The translations under genes were made by a program, and so were the position numbers. Under the pieces are notes generated by a model that saw only the letters and a list, made by a program, of their open reading frames with translations, searched no databases and was not told the origin of the DNA. Shown in pieces: positions 34,637 through 44,300 of a stretch of 64,000 bases of DNA (the first letter of the stretch is position 1; each line of letters opens with the position of its first letter). This stretch comes from Acidimicrobiia bacterium (GTDB lineage: Bacteria; Actinomycetota; Acidimicrobiia; Spongiisociales; Spongiisociaceae), in contig VXMM01000018.1 in assembly GCA_009841105.1 (NCBI GenBank), positions 61,770-125,769 on the forward strand. Reading direction: 5' to 3'.

Positions 34637-36087
34637 GGGCGAAGATCCTTGACGAACCGAAGCTCGACTTCGGCCACGGAGGTTCGCACGAGGACCCCCG
34701 CCGAGGTATCGCCGACTACGGACCGGTTGACCTAGGAGCACCGCGCGCGCCGACACGAATCCGCGTCGGTCTTGTCGGCCCGGCCGAAGGGATCTCAGGT
34801 GCCCGTGCCTGGCTCGAACGATGCCGCACGCCGATCGAGGCGAAGCCCAACAACCGCCACCCGCGCCTGTTCCAGAGTTTCCCCGGATTCGACACAGACC
34901 GCACCTTCCGCTCTGAACTCGTGTTTGACGACACATGGATGAGGGCTATTGCGAATCGTAAGATCGGGCGAATCCTCACTAAGCCTGTCGATTTGGCCAC
35001 TGCCGAGTGCGTAGACCTGTATCACCGCGAGATAGCCGATCTCAAGGAGAAGGACGTCGTGGATGTGATCATTGTGGCCCGCCCGGATGAGCTACAAGAC
35101 GACATCCCCCGAACGAAGCAAGCCGGAGCGTCGAAGGTCGAGTCGAGCACAGAGCTCTCGCCTACCCATGTCGATTTCCACGACCTGCTCAAGGCGTACT
35201 CTCTGGTCTGGCGCATCCCGCTGCAGGTGATGCGGTCGACTACCTGGGATCCCACCCGTCAGACAGCAAAGAGCCAGTCACGGCGGTCCTCCTCGCTCCA
35301 AGACGAGGCGACGCGGGCATGGAACCTCCACACTGCCCTCTACTACAAGGCTGGCGGTGTGCCATGGCGGATGCGGCGGCAGTCCGCCGACCTTGACTCT
35401 CTCTACGTCGGAGTGTCATTCTTCCACTCGACGGATCGGGCCGAGGTCCACACGTCCGTGGCTCAGGTCTTCGACGAGCGCGGGGAAGGTGTCGTGGTCC
35501 GCGGCGGGCCGGCAGCCCGCAAGAAGTCAGACCGCCAGCCCCACCTGCGACGAGCGGATGCCGAGGATCTGCTGGGCACTGCACTCGATGCCTACAAGCG
35601 GGAGCACCTTCACTTTCCGGCGCGAGTGGTGATTCACAAGACCTCGGATTTCGATGATGAGGAAGTATCAGGCTTCGAGGCAGCCGCTGACCAGCGGCAC
35701 ATCTATCACCTCGAACTCCTCTGGATCGTGGGCGCGAGCGAGGGAACCCGTCTATTCCGCAACGGCGACCACCCGGTGCTACGGGGAACGTTCGCGACGA
35801 TCGCAGCGCGACGTCACATCCTCTACACCCGAGGCAGCGTGGATCAATACCGCGTGTACCCGGGCATGTACATTCCAACCCCGCTTGGAATACGTCCGGC
35901 AGTGACCGAAAGAAGCGTCGAGGAACTCGCTGGGGAGATACTGACTCTATCGAAAATGAACTGGAACCAGAGCCAGCTAGACGGGCGATTCCCGATCACG
36001 CTGTCCGCATCCAAGAAGGTGGCGAGGATCCTCAAGAACGTGCCAGACGACTATCCGGCGTCTAACCGGTACGCTATGTATATGTGA
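34633..36087 (+). CDS. Short prokaryotic Argonaute (MID-PIWI), catalytically inactive
   Basis: The 484-residue product has the short-pAgo plan of MID then PIWI. PIWI-type blocks are TRAWNLHTALYYKAGGVPWRM (about 228-247), LYVGVSFFHST (257-267), PARVVIHKTSDF, GTRLFRNGDHPVLRGT, YPGMYIPTPLGIRPAV, LAGEILTLSKMNWNQ and the C-terminus RYAMYM. In active PIWI domains the first strand carries the first catalytic Asp (VGID-like). Here it reads VGVS, so cleavage is not expected. It should bind a guide and report target recognition to the DUF4365-APAZ partner. AGGAG about nine bases upstream and the ATGA overlap fix the start. Confidence 0.88.
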   Translation: MRAKILDEPKLDFGHGGSHEDPRRGIADYGPVDLGAPRAPTRIRVGLVGPAEGISGARAWLERCRTPIEAKPNNRHPRLFQSFPGFDTDRTFRSELVFDDTWMRAIANRKIGRILTKPVDLATAECVDLYHREIADLKEKDVVDVIIVARPDELQDDIPRTKQAGASKVESSTELSPTHVDFHDLLKAYSLVWRIPLQVMRSTTWDPTRQTAKSQSRRSSSLQDEATRAWNLHTALYYKAGGVPWRMRRQSADLDSLYVGVSFFHSTDRAEVHTSVAQVFDERGEGVVVRGGPAARKKSDRQPHLRRADAEDLLGTALDAYKREHLHFPARVVIHKTSDFDDEEVSGFEAAADQRHIYHLELLWIVGASEGTRLFRNGDHPVLRGTFATIAARRHILYTRGSVDQYRVYPGMYIPTPLGIRPAVTERSVEELAGEILTLSKMNWNQSQLDGRFPITLSASKKVARILKNVPDDYPASNRYAMYM

Positions 36088-36220
36088 TCGGGTCAGACGC
36101 TGCATCTCCGACCACTCATGGGCCCGCGGCGCCCTTCTAACGTGAGAGCCCACCACCGACACCAGAACACCCAAAGCTTACGAAATCGCGCAGACCCATC
36201 CATCTCAGCGAGGAGCCAAG

Positions 36221-37105
36221 TTGACAGACACCCAAGACGAACTCACAGTGGCTGGCTACTACGATAGCCTTTCTGGAGTGTCCCAATACATAAGGATGTA
36301 CTTCGGTCAGACACTGCTAGCTCACGGAACCTGCTTCTTCGTGATGTCCGAAGATGGGCCTGTGCTTGTCACAAACCGCCACAACTTCACCGGGCGCAAC
36401 AATATCACCGGAGAGGTGCTGCACAAGAAAGGTGGTATACCGGACCATGCGGTCGTTACGATGCATGGTCCGCACGAAGTACACTATCACATTGACTTGA
36501 TGGACCAAGCGAATCCGGAAGCAACTGCTTGGACCGAACACCCGACGTTAGGCACGCAGGCCGACATTGTCGCCCTGCCAGTCAAGGAGATGACAAATAT
36601 TGTAGGAGAGATCAATAGCGTCTCCTTGGAAAACGATTGGCATAGATGGGACATAGGTAGTGAACTGCACGTCATCGGCTACCCATACGGGCAGATAGGG
36701 GGACCATTCCCAATCTGGTCGAAGGGCTTTATCGCATCGGAGCCTGATGTGGACGTTTCTGGTTTGCCTGTATTCCTCATCGACTGTAGGTCACGCCCCG
36801 GCCAGTCCGGTTCTCCCGTGTTCGCACACTTCCGTGCAGGCACCGTAATCGAATACAAGGGACAGGATTGGCAGGCGAAGAGGTCTATGAATTACTTCGT
36901 AGGTGTCTATTCCGGCAGACTGCGCTCTGACTCGGACCTTGGGCTGGTGTGGAAGCGAAGTTGTGTAGAGGAACTTGTGAACCACGCTGTAGCTCACGGG
37001 ACACAGCATCGCATGGACCTGCGCCGCCACAAGTTTTCAGCAACTCGCTATCGAGAATTCAGCCTCTATCGGTATATACACAATGACATAGATGAAGTCG
37101 ATTAA
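36221..37105 (+). CDS. Trypsin-like serine protease near SPARDA
   Basis: The 294-residue protein has a chymotrypsin-fold triad in order: His54 in LVTNRHNF, Asp115 in QADIVALPV, and Ser196 in RPGQSGSP. No signal peptide is visible, so it should act in the cytoplasm. The start is TTG 36221 with AGGAG six bases before it. It follows the pAgo stop by 133 bases on the same strand. Sampled base composition is low for the window (27 of 60 G+C at 36601-36660), which suggests recent acquisition. Trypsin-like domains occur in several conflict systems as processing or killing modules. A link to the SPARDA pair is inference from position only. Confidence 0.78.
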   Translation: MTDTQDELTVAGYYDSLSGVSQYIRMYFGQTLLAHGTCFFVMSEDGPVLVTNRHNFTGRNNITGEVLHKKGGIPDHAVVTMHGPHEVHYHIDLMDQANPEATAWTEHPTLGTQADIVALPVKEMTNIVGEINSVSLENDWHRWDIGSELHVIGYPYGQIGGPFPIWSKGFIASEPDVDVSGLPVFLIDCRSRPGQSGSPVFAHFRAGTVIEYKGQDWQAKRSMNYFVGVYSGRLRSDSDLGLVWKRSCVEELVNHAVAHGTQHRMDLRRHKFSATRYREFSLYRYIHNDIDEVD

Positions 37106-37332
37106 CCGTAGGCGGATATGCGCACCCAGAACACCAGCGTAGGGATCAAGCCGACGAGTGCCCAGTTACCGTCTTCTACGAGCGAGACCAGGACAGGGAG
37201 CACTGATACGAGGATGGCGCTCCACCTTTGAGCCGGTGCGAGTCGAACGACATGCGGTTGATGACGCCCAGATCAACTCAAGATGCTCAAGCTTAGTGTC
37301 GATCCGGCACGGCTCTCGCAGGGCGACGCACT
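37106..37332. other. Gene-free junction between the SPARDA cassette and the DISARM operon
   Basis: Between the protease stop and the end of the drmMI reading frame I see no gene, terminator or clear repeat. It is the right-hand junction of the inserted plus-strand cassette, so insertion scars would be expected here, but none is obvious. Confidence 0.4.
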
Positions 37333-37977
37333 CTAGGGCGTTTGGTCCCAGAGCGTGGCAGACGGAGGCGTCCCGGTGGATGTAGCGCGACGTCCGCCGC
37401 TCAGAGGCTGGCGCGCCTGGCCAGCACTCCTCGTAGAACGCGTAAGGTCGGCGCGGGCTTCCTCGGCCGCGCGCTTGGCGTTGAGTTCTAGCAGGCGGGC
37501 TAGGACCTCGTCGTGTACATCGTCGGGCCAGCGGTAGCGGTAGGGCTTCTTCTTCCTGCCCCAGGTCTCCTCGTCGATCTCGTAGTCGAGCAGGAATTCG
37601 CAGTCGGTTGGGATGTCGGTCCAGCCGTAGGCATCAAGCACGGCCCGATCCATAGCCGCATGAAGCCTACGGAGCTCGGCGATGTCGGCGTCACTCTCGT
37701 AGCGATCGTGGAAACGGTTGTAGGTCTTGGTCATGCCCTGGTCGTTGTGCACCATGAGCGCCGCCCTGAACTCGTAGTACTCTTTGCCGGAGGATTCGAG
37801 ATCGGCACGGGCCTCCCAACTCTCGGGGAAAGGGAAGGTCTCGAAGCAGTCCGAAGGTGTGTAGCGGAGATCGTCCTTCATTGATGATCCAAAAAAGCGT
37901 GCCCAGGTTTCGTGGGGTCTTGCCTGCAGTGCACAGAAGGCAGCATAGCTGTCGAGCGGATAGACGTTCAGAGCGTG
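37333..37977 (-). pseudogene. drmMI: C-terminal remainder of drmMI after an in-frame TAG
   Basis: Reading on past the TAG at 37980-37978 in the same frame gives 214 more codons without a stop. They continue as HALNVYPLDSYAAFCALQ, then SSMKDDLRYTPSDCFETFPFP, RAVLDAYGWTDIPTDCEFLLDYEIDEE and KKPYRYRWPDDV, which is the standard C-terminus of Eco57I-like DISARM methylases. An ATG at 37881 could restart translation and give a 182-residue fragment. The intact protein would be about 1345 residues, a usual length for DrmMI. No frameshift or insertion is needed to explain the split, only one stop codon. Confidence 0.88.
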
Positions 37978-40900
37978 CTAATAAACCATATCCGATGGCA
38001 GGAACGCGAACTGAACATGCTTGCTGATCTGGGAGTTAGCAAGAACCCTATCAAGATGCGCTATACCTTCGTACAACTCAAACCGTGGATTCCAGTACTT
38101 CCACCACTCATGAACCATACGAGGGTATTTATGTGGATTCTTCGTGACACGCTCTGGCTTAACCCTCTCCTCAACGATCCTCATCAGGTCCGGCCATCTC
38201 TGACTGCATCGTTCCTGACTGAACTCACGAAAGTTGATCACGTAGCGATGGTTCGAGTTAGTAGGACTTGTATTTAACTCGCTTCCACCGATGTAAGGTG
38301 AGATCGCGGCTAGATTGTCCGAGTTGTTGAGCACTAACTGTTCCATGTCAGCTAGTGATGAAGCGATACCCTTCTTGTCCGTATCATCGAATGTGAAGCC
38401 CATGCCGAGCACGATAGTACCTTGGTAGCTCTTACTGGAGTTTCGCGTTAAGCGCACTGGATCGTCATCATCACCGCGATGAAAAAGGAAGGCGGTTATC
38501 TTTTGGACAGCCTTACCGTCTAATAAGAGGCTACTGCTGAGATGGCCTTTGTTCATGTGGATCACGCTTACAACTACCGCGGCTAAGCCTGGCCATATGA
38601 CGCGTCTACGGGCACTGTATATCTGTCCGCCCTTAGCACAGATCCAGCGTAGACCGCTAGCCCTTGTATCCCCTTGGGCGATGGTATTGGTGGCGATTAG
38701 TCCGAATGTTCCACCATAGCGGATCAAGTCGAAGGCGCGTCGGAAGAAGTGGGCCACGAGATCGGCGCCGCCGGTTGTCCCGACGTTGAGAGTACGTAGC
38801 CACTGTGAGTAGGTACCGCCCTGTGTCCGTGTGATGTTCCTACCACCGAGAAATGGGGGATTACCGATTATTGAATCGAAGCCGGGATTGTTACGGTCGT
38901 AGACTTCCGGGAACTCGATTGGCCAGTGGAAGGGGACTAGGAGATCCAAGTTACGTAGTTCGGACAGCCATCCGCTGTACCGCTTGGCTTCGCCACCAAG
39001 CACCTCGTCCGCGAACTGTTTTCGTCTGGCCTCACGTTCCTTGGCCTTGGGCATGTCGAAGAAGGCGGCGAGCACGAGGTCCCCGAGTAGGCGCACCGCG
39101 CTGGTTTCTTCCTCCGCCTCTCGCAGCCAGTCGCGCCGCTCCCAGTCGGACACGTCGTCGGGCGCATCCCGGATACGCTGGCGTAGCTCCGCCGCCCGGT
39201 CGAGGTGCTCCTGTCCTCGCAACGCCTCGAAACCAGGCCTGAAGTTGGGCGCATTGCCTTTCCAGTGGAATGCTCGTAGCTGGGGGATCGACAACCCGAC
39301 CAGCGAATCGCCGTGTCGCAGGGCGTGGTCGAGGAAGGTCAGGGGATGGTCCTTGGCCAGGGTGATCAGCCAGAGAGACAGCTTGGCAAGGTCAACCGCC
39401 TTCGGGTTGCGGTCCACCCCGTAGAGGCAGCGCTGGGCCACCATCCGGCGGGCGAATATCTCCGCGTTCTCATCTGCGGGGATATCGGGGGTGACGCCGT
39501 GGGCGCGCCAGGCTTCGATCAGGGCATCGGCGAGTTGCCGGCAGGCCTCCACGAGGAAGGCTCCCGAACCCATTGCCGGATCGCAGACCTTGAGGTCAAG
39601 TATCTGATCGGGATGGACAGACCCTCCGACTCTACCCCCCGACTCTTCGGATAGGCGGGCCAGGATGGGTTCGAGCGCTACACGCACGATGGGTTCGGTG
39701 AGCTCGCGCGGTGTGTAGTGCGATCCCGAACGGCGGCGCTCCTCGCTCGGTTGGAGCACCATGGCTTCGGCGGTTACGAGGTCGGGTGTCGCGTTGCGGT
39801 CGATCACGGAATCGAGGGCGGCGTGCATCTCATCCATGGAGTCGGACGCGCGGACCGCCTTGCTCACCTTCGGCGTGATCTTGCGGTCGGTGCGGTCGCG
39901 GATCCACTTGGCACGGCTGGAGGGTGCTTCGGCGAGTAGGGCTTCGATGTCCACGGTGGTCGGAGCGCCGTGCTTCTTGACGGCCTTGATGGCGATGCTT
40001 CGGCCTGTCGCTCTCTCGAGGCGGAAGCCCATCATGGTTTCGTAGACGGAGCCGATGTGCTCCACGTCGAGGGCACGGTAGGAGATGCGCTCACCATCGA
40101 GGACGATCAGCTTCTCCAGGACCCGGTGGATAGTGCCGTCTGCCACCCGCGGTGGGTCGATCCGTTCGAGTGTCTGCCATGCCTCGATCGCACGGCCTTC
40201 GAGAAACGAGTACCGACCCGGATCGAAAAGATCGCCGTACTTCGCCGCCATCTGCATCTGACCGCCACGTGCGCCCATATGGACCATGCGCCAAAGAGCG
40301 AGGAGTTGGGCGTATGCGCCGAAGCGCTGGTCCATGGTGTCGGGATGTACTGAGGCATCGGCGCGGAGCCGCTCGTACAGGCCTGATACCGAGTAGGACC
40401 CGAGGAAGGTCTCATCCTGGGGGAGCATGTCGCGTTCCTCGGCATACAGCAGGTAGACCAGGCGCAGAACCACGGTGAGCAGCCCCCGGTAGATCTCGTC
40501 CGGGTCGTCCGACAACCATCGACCGAGTAGCTGACCGTTCGAAGCGTCGTGGGCAGCCTGGAAGCCTCTCAGTAGTTCGTACAGAGCGTGCAGCACCTGC
40601 TCGGCGAGACGCTCCGACACCTCGTTCTGGAACTTGCGGCTGTCCTCCAGCAGCGCTGCCAGCCGCTTGTCCCGCGGAGCGCTCAGCAGGCGGGTCTGCC
40701 CGAGGAGCTCGCGCATCGCGGAGCAGATAGGCCGGCCGGCGGTCTGGGCCATGTCGCTGACCTGGAAGTCGAGCCAACCGGAACTCTCTCCGCGCGGGGC
40801 GGAGACGAGGCGAATCGTTGATCCATTGAAGATCAGCCCAGCCGGTACGCCGGTGTGGCGCAGGAGGCGTTCCATCCGGCCATGCGGTGACATCTCCAAG

Positions 40901-41373
40901 CCCCCACCCTCGGATGTGGCTCGGTCGAGGTCTTCATCGGGTTCGCGGATGCTTACCAGAAGCTGCCAGGGGGAAGGCGCTTCCCCATCATCTTCGTTGG
41001 TGCCTAAGGGCCGCGGTGTGGAGGCTCTGGCCGCTTCAGCGCGCACCGCGAAGTCAGGACGGAATACGCCGCCGGACTCCGGAAGCGGCAACTCCAGATC
41101 GGGCGGAATGGGCGCCTCGTCGGTGCCGGCGTAGCCCTTGGGCGAGAAGCTCCAACCGAGCACGTTGCGGGCAAACGTGGGGAAGTCCGGCAGCACGGCC
41201 TCCCGGTCGCCGTTCGCTACACACTCCTTAAGCAGGTTGTGGCCGGCGATGTCGCGCCGGTTCAGGATCACGCCGGCCTTCACCAGCGCCGGCGCCGAGA
41301 CCACCAGACCGGTAGGGCGTACGAATCCGATCCACTCGAGATGGTCGGTGACGAGTCGGCTGGGTTTCGCCAT
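37978..41373 (-). CDS. drmMI: DISARM adenine methylase DrmMI, ended early by TAG
   Basis: DrmMI is the class 1 DISARM N6-adenine DNA methylase that marks host DNA. The 1131-residue product carries the SAM-binding motif DPAMGSGAFL at 598-607 and the catalytic motif IV NPPF at 838-841 (IIGNPPFLGG). The target-recognition part follows. The frame stops at TAG 37980-37978 in the middle of that region. The ATG at 41373 shares one base with the drmD stop (TGATG), so I prefer it to the start at 41391. From about 37980 to 38870 base composition drops (26 of 60 G+C at 38041-38100 against 42 of 60 at 39061-39120), which suggests the recognition domain was exchanged. Confidence 0.88.
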   Translation of the reverse strand: MAKPSRLVTDHLEWIGFVRPTGLVVSAPALVKAGVILNRRDIAGHNLLKECVANGDREAVLPDFPTFARNVLGWSFSPKGYAGTDEAPIPPDLELPLPESGGVFRPDFAVRAEAARASTPRPLGTNEDDGEAPSPWQLLVSIREPDEDLDRATSEGGGLEMSPHGRMERLLRHTGVPAGLIFNGSTIRLVSAPRGESSGWLDFQVSDMAQTAGRPICSAMRELLGQTRLLSAPRDKRLAALLEDSRKFQNEVSERLAEQVLHALYELLRGFQAAHDASNGQLLGRWLSDDPDEIYRGLLTVVLRLVYLLYAEERDMLPQDETFLGSYSVSGLYERLRADASVHPDTMDQRFGAYAQLLALWRMVHMGARGGQMQMAAKYGDLFDPGRYSFLEGRAIEAWQTLERIDPPRVADGTIHRVLEKLIVLDGERISYRALDVEHIGSVYETMMGFRLERATGRSIAIKAVKKHGAPTTVDIEALLAEAPSSRAKWIRDRTDRKITPKVSKAVRASDSMDEMHAALDSVIDRNATPDLVTAEAMVLQPSEERRRSGSHYTPRELTEPIVRVALEPILARLSEESGGRVGGSVHPDQILDLKVCDPAMGSGAFLVEACRQLADALIEAWRAHGVTPDIPADENAEIFARRMVAQRCLYGVDRNPKAVDLAKLSLWLITLAKDHPLTFLDHALRHGDSLVGLSIPQLRAFHWKGNAPNFRPGFEALRGQEHLDRAAELRQRIRDAPDDVSDWERRDWLREAEEETSAVRLLGDLVLAAFFDMPKAKEREARRKQFADEVLGGEAKRYSGWLSELRNLDLLVPFHWPIEFPEVYDRNNPGFDSIIGNPPFLGGRNITRTQGGTYSQWLRTLNVGTTGGADLVAHFFRRAFDLIRYGGTFGLIATNTIAQGDTRASGLRWICAKGGQIYSARRRVIWPGLAAVVVSVIHMNKGHLSSSLLLDGKAVQKITAFLFHRGDDDDPVRLTRNSSKSYQGTIVLGMGFTFDDTDKKGIASSLADMEQLVLNNSDNLAAISPYIGGSELNTSPTNSNHRYVINFREFSQERCSQRWPDLMRIVEERVKPERVTKNPHKYPRMVHEWWKYWNPRFELYEGIAHLDRVLANSQISKHVQFAFLPSDMVY

Positions 41374-44300
41374 CAGTTCGTCTCCGGCCACAGATAAACG
41401 AGGCCCACCGGCTCGACCCGCGTTACCCGCACCTCGTAGAACTCGCGAACCCGAGCCGGTTCGTGCGCCAAGTCTGCGTCGAAGCGTTCGAGCCGCCTTC
41501 GCCAGTGCCGGATGTCCGCATTGAGTTGGCGCGTCTCCGCCACGTTGAACTCGAAGGAAAGCTGCTCGTGCTCGCGTTCGTAACGATCCAGCTGGCTGCT
41601 CAACTGGGTACGGTGCCTCTCCAGCGTCTCGCGCAGGGCCTTCTCCTCCCGTTCACCGCGCTCGGCGAGTTGGTGTTTCGCAATGACCGCGAACTCCCTG
41701 GCGCGTGGTTCGAGCTGCGGACGGAGGTCGGCAATGTCCTGGCCCGCGCCGGCGAGCAGCCTTCGCCGGACGGGTTCGCTCGGCTGGGGCGTTCGGGAGT
41801 CCAGCGACTCGTCGAGGAGTTGCATGGTCAGTTCCTGGGCGTCTCGCGCGTAGGCCCGAAGCGGCCCGGACCGGCGCTCCAAATCCCGCCAGCGCGCCGC
41901 CACCGGCACGATCTGTTCGTGCAAACGCTCGGCGCCTCGCCCATACAGCGACAGGCGCCCGAGCAGGACGACGCGGGGGATCGGGTCCCTCGATTGCGCC
42001 AGGCAGGCGCGCGACAGGTCGTGGTAGATGAAGCCCTGGGCGCGGAAGCGCGCCAGCAGCCGCTGGACCACCCGCTGCTCTAGATGAAGATGAACGGTCT
42101 GCTCATCAAGACGCCCGGTGTCCTCGAACACCACGGGACGGATAGGCGCGTCCCTGCGCCAGTCGGGAATCTTCTGATCGATCTTGCGGGGCACGCGTAG
42201 GGAGTCGAGGGTGGAAATCCAGCTCGGGTCGGTCGAGGCCCGCTGCTCCAGCGGTGGGAAGGTCCACTTGCGACGTCCGTTCGCGCCGGTGGTCTCGATA
42301 AGCGGCGGGGCGCCGAGCAGATCCAACGAGCAGTCGATGGCCTCTCGGAAGGGCTCCGCCGAGAAGTTCACCCATTGCCGTGACTTGTGGAGGAGCGTCT
42401 GGCAGCGGTCGATCTGATCCTGGAGGTCGTCGCGGCGCTCCCGGGCTGCTTCGAGTTCCTCCGCGGCAGCGTGCTCCCTGGCGTTCCCGAAGGACTCGTC
42501 CTCGATCTCGCGCCGGAGCCGTTCTACATCGCGGTGCCGGATGCCGTGGCGCGTCAAACGTTGATCGAGGGCGTCGTCGATCACCTTCGGCAGACCCCCC
42601 AGTTCTCGTTTGATGGTCTCGGTCTTTCTAACGAGCACTTCGAGTACCCGATCCTCGACGCGCTGCGGCAGCACGAAGTAGTGGCAGTTGACCTCGGGAG
42701 CCGGCTGTAGCTTGCGATCGATGCGTCCGTTGCGCTGTTCGATGCGGCCCGGGTTCCAAGGCAGGTCGAAATGGAACATGTCCGAGCAACGCGCCTGCAG
42801 GTTGAGGCCCTCCCTGGCCGCGTCGGTAGCGATGAGAATTCGCAGAGGCTCTACGGCGGGATCAGCGTTGAAGCGGCGCTGCACGTCCCGGCGGCGCTCC
42901 GGGCTGGTCAAGCCGTCGATGATGGCGATCCGCTCGTCCGCTCGGTCGCTACCCGTGATGGCGTGTTCAAGGGTCGACTTGAGGTACCGCTTGGTGCCCT
43001 CACGGTTCTCTGTGAATATCAACACGCGGCGATCCGTCCACGACGGGGGTGAGCCGGTGATGGGCACGCCGAGATCCGGTAGCTCCGGACACTGGTTGTC
43101 CCGGATCCAGTCGATGAGCCAGCGCGTCTTGGCGTCGGGAACTTGGCGTGCCGCCTCGGCGATGTCCTGCATCTGCTGGAGGAGCCTCTGTTCTCGTTTC
43201 CAGGCAGCTTGCTCGGGAGTCTGTAACGGGCGCGCGGCCGCCGTGATCTCCCTGATCAGATCCACCTCGTCAGCCGCTGCCTCTTCCGGGGTCAAGCCAG
43301 CACTCTCGTGGTCCGCATCGGGCGGCTTCACGAACCCGTGCGGTTCTTCCTCCTCGATCTGCGGTCGCGGAGGAGTGTCCTCCTGGGCTGCCTGCCATTG
43401 ACGTAGGACAGTCTGGCGATGCGTCCGGAGGGTACGGGCGAAAGCCTCGACCGACGACAGCAACCGCTGCTGCAGACCCACCACCATCAACCCGGCCGCG
43501 TGTCGAACACGGCTCGATTCCGACCGGTAACGCTCCTCGCGTGCCGTCCGGTACTGGTCGAGCAGCCGGGACAGTTCCAGTTCGGGCGCATCATCGGGTA
43601 GCCCGTCGATCACGATCCGCTCCACGTTGCGCTTCGGGAACCCTCCCTGAAGTTCGCGTATGTCCTCCTTGAGCCGCCGCACCATGACCGGATCGAGGTC
43701 GGTCTTGGGAGCGGTCACCTTCACGCCTCGCGTGAATCGGTACGGGTCCAGCAACTCCAGCAGTGTCGTGAAGCTGTTGGAATGGCCGTTGTGCGGCGTG
43801 GCTGACAGGAACAGGCGGTGCTCGAACCGATGGGCAAGATCCCGCACCGCCTTGGTGAACTTGCTCTCGATCCCGTACCTGCCACCGGAGGAAGGCGCGG
43901 CGTGGTGAGCCTCGTCAAGGATCAGAAGGCTCCCGGTGCGTTGGTCACCCAGCCACTCACGCATCGGGTCGGTATAGGCCGGATCGATCAGGAGGCGGTG
44001 CGAGATCAGAAACCGGCTATGGGTACGCCACGGATTCACACCGAACCCCCGCTCCCGGCGCATCCTCGACACGTAGCGCCGGTCCAACACCTCGAACACG
44101 AGGCCGAACCGGTCCTCCATCTCCCCCTTCCACTGTTCAAGCATCGAGGGGGGCGCCGCCACCACGATCACCCTCGCCTTGCGGCGCAGCAACAGCTCCC
44201 GGGTGATCAAGCCCGCCTCGATCGTCTTGCCCAGGCCGGTGTCGTCGGCGATGAGGAGATTGACCCGGGGTAGCAGGAGCGCTTTGCGCAGAGGCTCCAT

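Noticed and set aside
37190..37270. tRNA-like GTTCGACTC on the minus strand
   Set aside because: No cloverleaf can be formed around it. The acceptor and anticodon stems are missing.
37333..37881. Independent 182-residue gene
   Set aside because: It is in frame with drmMI across the TAG and its sequence is the normal DrmMI C-terminus, so it is a remainder of that gene even if it can be translated alone.
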